Below, piece after piece: positions 9,801-18,608 of a stretch of DNA of 27,828 bases. Location of the stretch: contig RXOD01004137.1 of assembly GCA_005223375.1 (NCBI GenBank), positions 1 through 27,828 on the forward strand, read 5' to 3'. Under the pieces are notes generated by a model. That model saw only the letters and a program-made list of their open reading frames with translations, was not told the DNA's origin and searched no databases. This stretch comes from Amoebophrya sp. AT5.2. Its lineage: Eukaryota; Sar; Dinophyceae; Syndiniales; Amoebophryaceae. The position numbers and the translations under genes are program-made. Within the stretch, counting starts at the first letter, position 1, and each line of letters opens with the position of its first letter.

Positions 9801-11072
9801 AAGCTGAAGGAGGGTGGTTCGTATGGTGGATGGGAGGGGGGTGAGGAGGGGGAGAGGCGGAAGGTGGTGCCGGGAACGGAGAAATGGTGGGTGCCGGAGG
9901 TAACAGGTGTCGCTGGCGGACAAGAGGCGCCGTCGGGGGAAGGGATAAAATTATCCTCATCGCAGAAGGCAGAAGGGACGGAGCAAGAGGGGGAACGAGA
10001 AGCTGGCCGACGGCGAGTCGTTGAGGAGCGGAACCCACCAGACCGAGACGAGGAAAAGATAAGCGGTACTTGTACACCGTTTCGTATTCGCTTCGTCAAC
10101 GTGGGCGACGGCCGCGAGGAGTCCCGAGGTTCGTCGAAGTGCAACGAAAGAGAGGCGGTCGCCGTGTTGCACACGCTTTTCGCGCTCTTCGACGCGAACA
10201 CGTCAGCTGGCTCATCGTCGTCTTCCGACGGTTGGTCCTCTCCGAGTGTCGCTATCCTGACCCCGTACGCTGCGCAGCGGTCTCTGCTGCAGGCTCTGCT
10301 GCCGAGAATTGCGAAAGATTTCCTGCGCAGCGCGAGCAGCGGAAGACAAGTGGATTCGCTCTATCCCTCCGCGTCGACGCGCGCGCTCTCGACGTGGACC
10401 CGGGATGTGGATGCGGAGCAGGCCTTCATCCACAGAGTCCAGAAGCTCACACCGATCGAGTCCGTGGACGGTTTCCAGGGGCGCGAAGCGGACCTGGTCC
10501 TGTTCAGTGCGGTGCGCAGCCGCTGCAGCCGGTACGGGGGCGAGAGGACTACTAACTCGATCGGCTTCTTGGCAGATGCCCGGAGGATGAACGTGATGCT
10601 GACGCGGGCGAAGCGCGGGCTCGTCGTGTTCGGTAACAAAGCGAGCCTGCTGCCGGGGGTTGGGACGGCCCGCACGGGCGGTGACGGTGAGGATCCAGTG
10701 CTAGAGAGCTCGTTGGGGCTGTGGCCAAGGTGGGTGGAGTATGTGGAGGGGAGGCACGCCGTGGTCGATGTCGAAAAGTGGGAGAAGGAAGTGCTGGGAA
10801 TAACAAGAAGGGACTACGGAAGCGGTGGTAAGGGCAACCACGATTACCATCGGAAACAGTTTTCGGAGCAGAGTGGAGCGCCGGCCGCGCGGGCGCAGGA
10901 GCACAAAGGCAAAAAAAGTGGCTGGCTCAATAGCGCTGGCGACCCAATAAAGGCCGCGTGGACGTCGTCGCAATCAAATCATCAAAAGTTCGCAATTACA
11001 AACGAACTACGAACCGCCATGGTCACGAATCTGAAACGCGGAGCAAGACCGGAAGCATCAAATGCGATCTGA
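6861..11072 (+). CDS. UPF1/IGHMBP2-type superfamily 1 helicase
   Basis: A single uninterrupted 1403-residue frame. Helicase motifs occur in order: Walker A GPPGTGKT (744-751), Walker B DECGQA (897-902), motif III LAGDYKQLPAT (about 920), motif IV region LEHQFRM, motif V VDGFQGREADLV (about 1202) and motif VI LTRAKRGLVVFGN (about 1247). This is the DNA/RNA helicase group of UPF1, SMUBP2, senataxin and aquarius, which unwind nucleic acid 5'-3' using ATP. The layout, with a beta-barrel-like region before Walker A (SGTRVSLTAPQQAALD leads in) and no UPF1 Cys/His domain, is nearest IGHMBP2-like members, but a specific orthologue cannot be assigned. A ~100-residue low-complexity insert sits between FANKFVYAGKL and the RecA2 domain. 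The first frame-compatible ATG is 6861 (MRVSQFDLLRDLASDYW). The absence of introns over 4.2 kb stands out beside its intron-bearing neighbours. Confidence 0.92.
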   Translation: MRVSQFDLLRDLASDYWNEENYLLQLQFFQQLSTSSKDVVASSLAATNVTSSSAPTLTVLKDRRAELGDENRPCVYHRWSHSLSWEIVVVPAANSSASAPGTSGSRANKREISSLATGPTADVARASAARLLLKQVEFGALLPDDGVERGYKKELFAVSSFLRKYKKLVDEWREEGGSCGGSVRAKHELVEELLGIFAGLRQQLLEEDSQTVTAQDESRDPKENIQDDSTKTKPPPEGKAGYAQQASHAKSGKAAGGFRIGAVSVGAKRRRVVLPAPTGSTGTPTATCSRNLAVVATKNGKTPTSMQLRLGRFLWAFIPLQRVWETTLRHGTKDQVQRLLQLVLGTKLTKWYPLPLSTWEFLVETTICYAAENQKKPVREKDSLAIRVLYRLGTPGSGNSSGEEQESHSLVDERDFLDAESRYYFSHFRTSLAIERAVALQNKIAATTAATSEVFELEVVKLTGSTGEDGTSTVKPEVASWLGNTRSEGVLVVVRWTGAGAEFVAPPPTDGGPPASAAPKPEHEEPAPTTTATNNSRAWRDPPTLPRVVSPAQSSPGNLGTGDPGESPKNSKDAALHTSYQLPTTASFTDVHENDLLILQLNYSAPFLIGRVIGRRDFARREFLVQLETASAKFLLARSETERRNAARNVGGKHVFAAVKLESVSYDRQVDALRNFSCVKNAFTGTVRGILVDKPGEDLKTAGARFVQEQQKQRRLSGTRVSLTAPQQAALDSALASQLTLIHGPPGTGKTHTCCRILKAWLSGGERVGEHLPKVNKTTTSNSQQKRMILAVADTNIAADNLYEGMKKLHCEAYVARIGVNADEDVVDQQLSQHPSYAHLVDLKRLKHTPGNAKTIFHLQQQMRRDILNQAAIVISTTVGVGNALYSEFVFDRVLVDECGQATEPSTLVALSRGCEKLVLAGDYKQLPATVLSRSVAKSLGLSLFERLVGNLQYEPILLEHQFRMGADLLEFANKFVYAGKLKEGGSYGGWEGGEEGERRKVVPGTEKWWVPEVTGVAGGQEAPSGEGIKLSSSQKAEGTEQEGEREAGRRRVVEERNPPDRDEEKISGTCTPFRIRFVNVGDGREESRGSSKCNEREAVAVLHTLFALFDANTSAGSSSSSDGWSSPSVAILTPYAAQRSLLQALLPRIAKDFLRSASSGRQVDSLYPSASTRALSTWTRDVDAEQAFIHRVQKLTPIESVDGFQGREADLVLFSAVRSRCSRYGGERTTNSIGFLADARRMNVMLTRAKRGLVVFGNKASLLPGVGTARTGGDGEDPVLESSLGLWPRWVEYVEGRHAVVDVEKWEKEVLGITRRDYGSGGKGNHDYHRKQFSEQSGAPAARAQEHKGKKSGWLNSAGDPIKAAWTSSQSNHQKFAITNELRTAMVTNLKRGARPEASNAI

Positions 11073-11463
11073 ATACCTCTGCTGCACCTGAGCCGCCTGC
11101 ATCTTGAGCATCCAGAGGCTGTTGTTCGCGCTTGGTCGGAGGTATAGGGCATGTCTGGTTTCCTCTGACATGCTTAAGACAGAGGTACAGAAGAAGATGC
11201 CAGAGAGAAATACACAAGATGCCAGAGAGAGGTACAAGAGAATCCGGAGAGATACGTGCAAAAGATGCCAATTTGCGAAAAATTGTTTCTCGCCTGCGGG
11301 CGCCGCTCGGTTCCTTTTTTTCGGCGCACGAGGGGACTTACTCGCTACAAAAAATCGAGACCAGAAAATAACCGCGCCCCACGGCGTTGTAGAGCTCGGC
11401 ACACAGCTGCGCAACCACACAAATCAGTTCAGTAAAGCTTGTTCTTCATCATAAATAAATAGG
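11073..11463 (+). other. Intergenic region with short tandem repeat
   Basis: 391 bp. An AAGATGCCAGAGAGA unit occurs at 11194-11208 and 11216-11230, with a partial third copy (AAAAGATGCCA) near 11262. The stretch ends ATAAATAAATAG|G directly before the ATG at 11464, where the AG is a plausible trans-splice acceptor. No gene recognised. Confidence 0.55.
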
Positions 11464-14400
11464 ATGGAGGACGCAATAAATTCGCGCCGCGACTCGCAGG
11501 ATCCGGGTGGGGACGTGTCAGTGGATTTGAAAGCGATTGCCGCCGAGTTGGTTCCTCAGGTCGGGTCGCCCAGACGGTCGGCCGTACCAGATGAAGCTCG
11601 GTTGCTTCCAAGCGAAGTTCGGACGGAACGGGGCCGGGATGGGGCCAGCGGAACGTCGGAGCTGCTCGATCCGCCGGCGCCGCCGCGCCGCCACCACCGA
11701 AAAAGCGTGTTCGACCTGAAAACGCGAGCGGGGATCCGCGGCGGCGGGATAGCAATTTCCTCTGGCCGGGTGGAAAACAGAGCGCAGAGTGGAGGTGACC
11801 AGGGGAGCGGCGGGACGACTTCGCTGAGTTCGGGCTCTGTGGTCGGCACGGGCGGATTTTTCGCGAGCCTCGCGGGCGGTCTGGGCCCGCTGGGAGGGTC
11901 GCCTCTGTCCTCGGGAGGAGTCCTCGGGAGCACGAGTGGCCCGTTCGGCGCTCCAGCGCTCGCGAGCAGTTCTGGCGCCGAAAGAAACAGCTTTGGAGCA
12001 AAAAGCATTACCATCACGACGCCGAGCGTTTTCCAGAGCGCGTTTTCGCCATCCGCGGCGAAGGATTTCCGGACCCTGGAGCAGGAGGTGCTCGCGAGTC
12101 TGCAGCAGCCACCAAACGCAGCCTTGTCGCAGTCGCAAGCAGCTTCGTTCCCGCAGCCGCAACCGGTTGAGGCAGCTTCCTCAAACGCCCCGCATGCAGC
12201 TGGCGAGACGTATAATGCTGCGAACAACGACATCGCCTCCGGAGCGGCCGCCGGCGCAGAAGCGAATGGCGCCAAAACCGGCGACGGCACGGCCGGGCCG
12301 TTGCATGCGGCCTCCACTCCACCAGCGTCCGAGGCGGCGTCAAGCCGCGCGCTGCCACTCACTGCGAGCAGACCTCTCGAACCCCCGGGCGCGGTGACTG
12401 GATCATCCAGCGGCCCACGCCGCAGTTCCGTGCTTCGTCCGATCCGCGCCAGCGTCCTTGGCTCAGCAAACCCCCCGACTGCCCCCGCCGCGCCCCCCGC
12501 CACCCGGGACCAGGAGGTCCGCGACGCGTGCCGCGCGTCGCCCGAGACCCGGTCTGAGCAGCAGGTGGACGTGCTCGTGAGCTACGTAGCGTTTCTGGAC
12601 TTCTTCGCGCAGCTGGACGGGGGGCAGCAGCGGGCGCTGTGCAGGCGGATGGAGCTGGTCGAGTACCAGCCGCGCGAGTACGTATTCGAACTTGGCGACT
12701 ACGGCGACACCTTCTACATCATCTTTTCGGGCTCTGTGGGGGTCCTCGTACCTGAGAACGAGGAGAGAACGTCATGGCGGACCGAGGTCTTCCTGGACCA
12801 GGGCAAGTGCTTCGGGGAGCTCGCTAGGCATCGACCGATGGGACCAAATGGTATATAGTGATGAGCAACTACTGGCGATGGCGAGTGCCGCTTAAGGCGC
12901 TCGGGAGATTCATACCCGGCGCGAAGGGGTCTGGGATGGAAATAGAGAGATGCCGAATTGAATGATGGAGACGTAGGAGGTAGCTTTCTCGGGAGAGGAG
13001 CGACTGGGAGGTAGAGGAAGTTCGTGGCAGGCCGGTGCCTCGAATTGTGATGGAGCCGGCAAGTCGTGGGGCAAAACCAAAAGAGGGCTCCTGGAATGGC
13101 GGCGTATTGTTCGCTCCAGGGTGCAAGGGGGCCAGGCCTGCTGCCGACCGCAGACAGCCGCGCTCACTCTCTGTACTGCGGGCCTCGACCTCTTCTTAGG
13201 ACCTAGCTAACGGGGAACCCCGCGAAAACGTCCTCGCCAAATTTCACTTGCCACTTCTTACCTACTTACCATTGCTGGCCCCGCCACACTGGCGCTGCAC
13301 AACAACGCGCCCCGGGCGGCGAGCATTTTGACGGCGGAGAAATCGGAGCTGCTGTGCATCCGAAAACGGGACTACGACCAGTTCGTGGGCACCGCGCACA
13401 AAGAGATGCTGGACCAACGGATGGCGTTTTTGAAAAAGTGTACCGGCTTCCCGCAGTGCCACAGTAGGAGGGGAGAGAAACACAAATAAAAAACCACAGC
13501 TGCTAGATTAGAAGGAGGTGAAGGTTTATGCTCGATGCAGTATTTGTTCGGCTTCGGAAGTGACGTTGAGGGGACAGATGAAAGACTTGCAACTCATTGC
13601 AGTCCGGCTCCGGCTCCCGTGCACGATCCGGCGTCAGGAATGTCCTTCTTGAGTGGCTTCGAGAAGCATGTAGAGCCTCACATTGCGAAGTAAAATGCGA
13701 AGTTCTAAGTGCTCCCCGAACCCGTAACCGCGGTGGATAGGTTTCACCTCGTCCAGCCGACGGGTGGGTTGATGTGTGAATCAGACGGTGATAACAGCTG
13801 CGGAGTTTTTGCCCTCGTTGACCCAAGCGCGCACGGAAATCGCGGCTTTGGCGCAGTGCTTGAATGAGAGCGAATTTCGCGGTTTGAAGATTCTCGCTCT
13901 GCAGGACACAAAGCCGGGCACGGTTTTCTTCGTCCGCAGGGGCCGGCTTTTAGTCTTGCGCGAGATCTCGCTCAAGCGGAAGGTGCTGCGCACGGTGAAT
14001 AATGGTCAGAACAAGCCCGATTCACCGGCGGGCAGGGCGCTGAACAGCGAGGTGAAGGTGCAATCGAAGGCGAGCAAGGGAGAAAAGAAAAGGTCAAAAG
14101 CGACGGTCGCGACGACACCGTGGCAGGTGATGGGGTCGCGGTGGCACGACAACAGCAACTTGAACTCGACGCTGAACGCCAACAGTTCTCCGTCCGAATC
14201 CGCGCACTCGTCGCCACGCAGTCCCGGCAATATCGGGATGAGTCGGAAGACGCTCACACGTGGCGTCAACTTCGTGGAGGGGGAGACGCACGGAAAGCTC
14301 CAACCCACCGTAATGGACGACAGAGCGAGAATGGAGTCCATCGACGTGCGCAAGATGCTTCGGGAGCGCGGGCTCGGCAAGATCGTGAAAGTCACGCCCG

Positions 14401-17400
14401 ACCCGCGGTTCGTGAAGATGAGCAACGGGGCCGGAGGTTTTTCGCAGCGGGGCGGCGGGCCGGCATTAATACACCCTGGGGGAGCTGCTGCTGCACACCA
14501 TCCGGGCTCCGGCTCTCCAAACGCCGTCCGCCGACGGACTATGGGCAGCTTTGCACTCCTCGGATCAAGTGCGACCACCACCTCCGAAAGTCCGGCCTCG
14601 CCCAGCAATCTGGGGGCGCGGCGGAGCGGCGTTCGCCAGTCGGTTCAGATCGGCTCTGTCGGGGACCAGCGGCGATCCGTCGCCTTCCTGCCTCTCACCA
14701 CCACCGCCGAAAGCACTCCGGATCCTCCTGACGGAGTCGCCTCACTCGCGGCCGCGTCGACCGCTCCCAACGAGGAGGTCCTCGCCCCACCGCGCGCGAC
14801 GCAGCAGATCGAGGTGGAGTTCGAGGAGGGCAAGCTGCTACTACAGATTTCTGTGCTGCAGCCGTTCCAGTACTACGGGCACCAGCAGATTCTGCACAGC
14901 AAGCAGCACCCGGTGACTCTCCTGGTGGACGGGTTTGCGTCACTGTACACCATGGGACGGACCGACATGGTGCGCCGCCTGCCGAAACGGCTGCTCCTCG
15001 CGTTGTCGGAAGCAGAGACCTTCGCCAGCCCCAACGACCACACGCTGTACCACCAGTTTCTGCGGAACGAACGCTGGGCGCAGTTCAAACAGGCGATGGT
15101 ATTGAAAACAAGCGACGGGGGGAAGAAAACGATTGGCAAAACAAGGGACGCCATGTCGGAGCTGCTGCCGGGACAGGTGCGCGCGGCGGCGAATCTGGCA
15201 AGTTGCGACCCGTACGCGGTGAAAGAGGCGGTCGAGAGCGGACGAAATAGAGTGTGGAAGGCCGCAGGCTGCTCGACTACAGAGCAGGTTGGAGCAGCTT
15301 CCTCGGCCGGCAAGCCGCTCCAACCCGATCCGTCGAACAGCTCGCGGGGGCCTCCGGGTAGACGGCGAGGAGGGTTCCCTGGCTCAGGAGCTGCGCATAG
15401 CAGCGGACCAAGAACAACCGGCAGTCCAAGTGTAACCGTTCTTGAGAGCGGCGAGTCCAACGACCAGTTTCAGCGGCGGCAGGTACACCTCCCGAGCGCG
15501 GGGACCCATGATGAGTTGTACCCCACTGTCGAAGTTTGCGGGGGGAAAAATCGGAAAACCTCCTGTGCACGAAAGACGAGCTTCTGCACACAGACGAGCC
15601 TGTTTCTGAAAGACGACTTCCCGAATTCTTTGGGGCGAAGAGCAGCCGGGAGACCTCTCTCGCTAGAGGATTCTGTGCACTTAACGCAAGCGAAGTCGTC
15701 GTTTCTCAGCAAGCTGTTCGACACGGAGAAGGAGGAAACCGTCAGGCTCTTCAAAAAGATGAAGCTTGCGAACAACCCGGGCGTCGCGAAAATCTGGCTG
15801 GGCACCTCAAAGGGCGGCCAGGGGGCGCATCATTACCACGCGGGAGGTGGCGACTCGTTTGCGTGCGACGACGACGAGAACGGCGAGGGCTCCAGCGACG
15901 AAGAGTGGCTGTCCGGGATTTCCTCCGCACAGAACCTGCTGCTGCAGAAAATTGGCGGCCGCCAGAGCTTCGTGGCCGGGCAGGCTACCACGATTCCGAA
16001 TCCGGCGCGCCAGAGCTTCGGGGCTCCTAGTGGTCCACCCCCCTCCACCGCTCCTCCCTCGGCTCCTTCGCGCGCAAGCTTCTTGGCGCCGAGGAACCCA
16101 ATGCAGCAACGGCCTTCCGCCGCGAACGCGCGACTTTCGGTGTCCCAAACAGCTTGTTCCCCCTCGTCCGGCCTCCAGCTTCACGACCTGGAGTCCCACG
16201 CCATCCTCGAGGAGTTCGCCCGTTCCCGCGCGCAGAAGACAAAGCACTACATGACGGCGATTGAACAGCGCTCATCTGCCGACGTCGGGGGCCTGGGTAC
16301 TAGTGCTAGTCCTTCGAACAACTTGAATTTTCCGGGGGGCACTTCTAGAGGGAAGACGAACAACGGCGGCGCAGCATCGTCCTCGAGCACCGACCGGTTC
16401 ACAGGGGCGGGCCGGCGAAGGCGCTCGTCGGCTTTCTTCTTCAGCACGTCGTCGTTGAAGCGGTTGGAACTCGAGCACGAGGCCGCGCAGAAGCGCGAGG
16501 AAGAGGAGCGCAAGCACGCGGCTTGGCAGCGAAAACGCGATGTGCTGGTGAAGAAACGGGAGAAGCGACTCCTAGAGGAGGGGGAAGGAAGAGGAAGGGG
16601 ACGCCGGCGCGGGAAGGGGCGGGCGGAGGCGGAAGGCAGCATTAGCGGCGGAGGAGACCACCATACGGCGGACAAAGACAATCGGGGTGGAGCAACCGAA
16701 ACAGAGCTGTTGCGGGACGAAGCAGAGACTGTGGACCGAAAGAGCAAACACCGCCGCCGAGAAAATGTTCGGAGCAGCGGTAACACTCCCGCTGGAGGAG
16801 CGCCCAGAAGGTCCGCGACGGGTTCGACGAAGCGAAAAACCAGTCCACGACAAAGTCCGATAGCGGACGTCGAGGCGGAGCAGAGCTTCCGAACCATGGA
16901 CCTCCACGAGGAGGCCGACGCGCTGCTAGCAACTCTCGAAGCGGGAGGGCAGAGACACCGCGGTGTTCGTCGAAAGATTGAGCAGCCCGCGCGGCCAGCT
17001 GCGACGCCGTCAACAACCGGACACCGCGGTGTCGAGGCTCGGTCAACGACGGCTCCCGGACCCGCGCCAAAAGTCCGGGACCCGAAACCACCGCAGCTGC
17101 CTCCGACGCTACTCAAAGCTGGTGCCACGGGTACTTGCAGTGCGGAAAAAAACAGCAAGGCTCAAGGCAAGCCTGTTTCTAGTGCGTGTCCGGAACGGGC
17201 TGAACCTCCCATGAAGGGAGCTTCTCCGACAGCGCAGCAACCAAGACTTTCCGCCTGCGCCAACCGGCGACCATCCATGGCAATCACGGGTGTTTTTCCT
17301 ACAACTTCCAGCGGCGGTGCGGCGCAAAGCCAGGGACCGGGCGCGCAGCTCTCGACCCGCAACAACCGCAGCTCTCGTAGCAGCGTGCGCATGTCGCTTT

Positions 17401-17504
17401 TGCCGGGGTTCAGTGGAGCCGGTCAGGACGCGAAGCAAACGCGCACGAAGAGCTTCGTAGAATTAAGCGAAGAACTGGACCCGCCCCAGCCGTCGCCATA
17501 CTAG
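11464..17504 (+). CDS. Large double cyclic-nucleotide-binding-domain protein
   Basis: Proposed exons 11464-12822, 13292-13463 and 13798-17504 join in frame to about 1745 residues. The N-terminal ~360 residues are Ala/Ser/Gly-rich and disordered. cNBD1 follows (YVAFLDFFAQLD, GDYGDTFYIIFSGSVGV), with the phosphate-binding cassette restored across intron 1 as FGELALHNNAPRAAS (about 450-464); the Glu and Arg that bind cNMP are present. cNBD2 begins PGTVFFVRRGRLLVL (about 550), is interrupted by ~270 low-complexity residues, and resumes QYYGHQQILHSKQHPVTLL; here YGH replaces FGE and the cassette Arg is absent, so it probably does not bind cNMP. The C-terminal ~800 residues are low complexity with a charged helix (about 1397-1450). 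No kinase or membrane segment is seen, so it is not a channel. cAMP/cGMP sensing or scaffolding is inferred. Treating the two halves as one gene rests on exon 3 continuing the cNBD linker (FLKKCTGFP). Confidence 0.8.
12823..13291 (+). mobile_element. Introner-like element forming intron 1 of the cNBD gene
   Basis: About 469 nt between CTC and GCGCTGCAC. The conserved cNBD cassette fixes the join (FGEL|A-LHNNAPR). No AG acceptor exists in the open stretch before exon 2, and upstream AGs leave a stop (TAA 13208-13210) in frame, so GT-AG splicing cannot reproduce the cassette. The body is homologous and collinear with the intron at 25135-25584: GCGATGGCGAGTGCCG at 12875, CGACTGGGAGGTAGAGGAAG at 13001, GTACTGC at 13173, AATTTCAC at 13240 and CTTACCATTGCTGGCCCC near 13265. 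Inner ends TGGTA (12849) and TACCA (13267) are inverted relics. Exact boundaries may slip by one or two bases. Confidence 0.7.
13464..13797 (+). other. Intron 2, cNBD gene
   Basis: A 334-nt interval starting GTAGGAGG and ending GATAACAG, phase 1 on both sides, giving FLKKCTGFPQCHTAEFLPSLTQARTEIAALAQ. A shorter join at FP|SLTQ (about 13453/13815) gives a linker closer to typical cNBD spacing but lacks consensus ends. The interval contains stops in all frames and an AT-richer body. Confidence 0.55.
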
Positions 17505-18608
17505 ACGGAAGTTATGCTAGGTCCTGACGTGCACGTGGTGTGAGCCACCTTGTGGGTTGCGTCCACTCGTCCTGTTCGCCGTCACGCGAGTTGTACTGAC
17601 TCGAGCCCATCGCGGGGAAACTTTGTTTAGTTGTGTTGCTTTATCGATGACAGAGAGAATGTGTGGTCGGTGGGGCGGCTCCAGACCGCAACATGTCTCT
17701 CTCGTAGTAGAGCAGAAAGCAGAAGCAACTTCTTCGCGGCATATTATCATTAAGGTCCCCACTTCCAAGAAAGTGTGAAGCCTTTGGGGCGGGTGGTCCA
17801 GCTCTCTTTTCTAAGATTAGTTCTCGGGAGGAAGCGGAAGAAGCTGCTGAGCTACATGCATCACGTACAGACGTACTGGAAGAACATTAACGGCGAGCGA
17901 CTTTGCGAGAAGCTGCAGATCGAATAGAAGACCGCACTACTCTACACCGGTCTATAGGTAAACGTAAACCACGACCACGAGCACCATGCTGCACCAATTC
18001 AACCCATCCAATGCATCTATAGAACAAGTGAAGCACACCAAGAACCAAGCGACGCTATCGCATCCAGAATTCAAGAACTTTGGCTGGCCTTAAAAGTGAA
18101 CGCGCACTCCATCGCCACTAGGTATGGGCACGAGTGAAAAAGGCAGAAGTAAACTCAAGTGATTACGCAGTCACAAGTACAACGAGGTAGGAATGAGCCG
18201 CAGTGGAAAATCCTTGCTGGAGAAGGAAGGCGGTGTGTAAAGGTAGTGCGAAGATCGTCGGGGTCGAGTCACGCGATTGATTACCCGGGCGGTTTTTCGG
18301 CAGTAGTCAACAACTAAAGTTGGAAAAGTTCTTCACCACGGAGGTTGTCGCAAGTCACACCTGGCAAGTGAGCAAGTGAGCAAGTCTCGGAGGTTGTCGC
18401 AACTGGCTATGGTTGCGCTATCTATTGTATTTACTTTTCACTCGCTCGCATGAAACAAAGCAAAAGCCTGCAGCATAGGGGCGAATGCGGTTTCTGGCAA
18501 CATCAGATCGCGCACGTGAGGAAGACGAAGAGGATAGCCATCAAAAGAAGGAGTAAGCAGAAGAATGTCCTCACTTCAAAAGTTTAAATCCATTGCGGCG
18601 CGCCGGCA
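17505..18608 (+). other. Intergenic region, about 1.1 kb, no gene seen
   Basis: All six frames are broken by stops and composition is near-even GC. It carries a direct repeat GGAGGTTGTCGCAA at 18340-18353 and 18389-18402, bracketing two and a half copies of GCAAGTGA (18364-18385). An alternative ATG at 18565 opens a 30-codon frame (MSSLQKFKSIAARRQW...) ending before GTAACT and might be an upstream exon or upstream ORF of the next gene. No tRNA or other RNA gene recognised. Confidence 0.5.
18364..18385 (+). repeat. Short tandem repeat (GCAAGTGA)
   Basis: Two full copies and one partial copy of an 8-bp unit, flanked on both sides by the 14-bp direct repeat GGAGGTTGTCGCAA. Significance unknown. 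Confidence 0.7.

Noticed and set aside
11556..12503. 315-codon antisense frame across cNBD exon 1
   Set aside because: Low-complexity Ala/Pro/Ser shadow of the disordered N-terminus on the sense strand.
12851..13291. Canonical GT donor (GTATAT) for cNBD intron 1
   Set aside because: It would place about ten extra residues inside the cyclic-nucleotide cassette, and no in-frame AG acceptor exists before exon 2.
16247..17158. 303-codon antisense frame across the cNBD gene
   Set aside because: Ser/Arg/Pro-rich shadow of a low-complexity region; no motifs, no matching neighbours.
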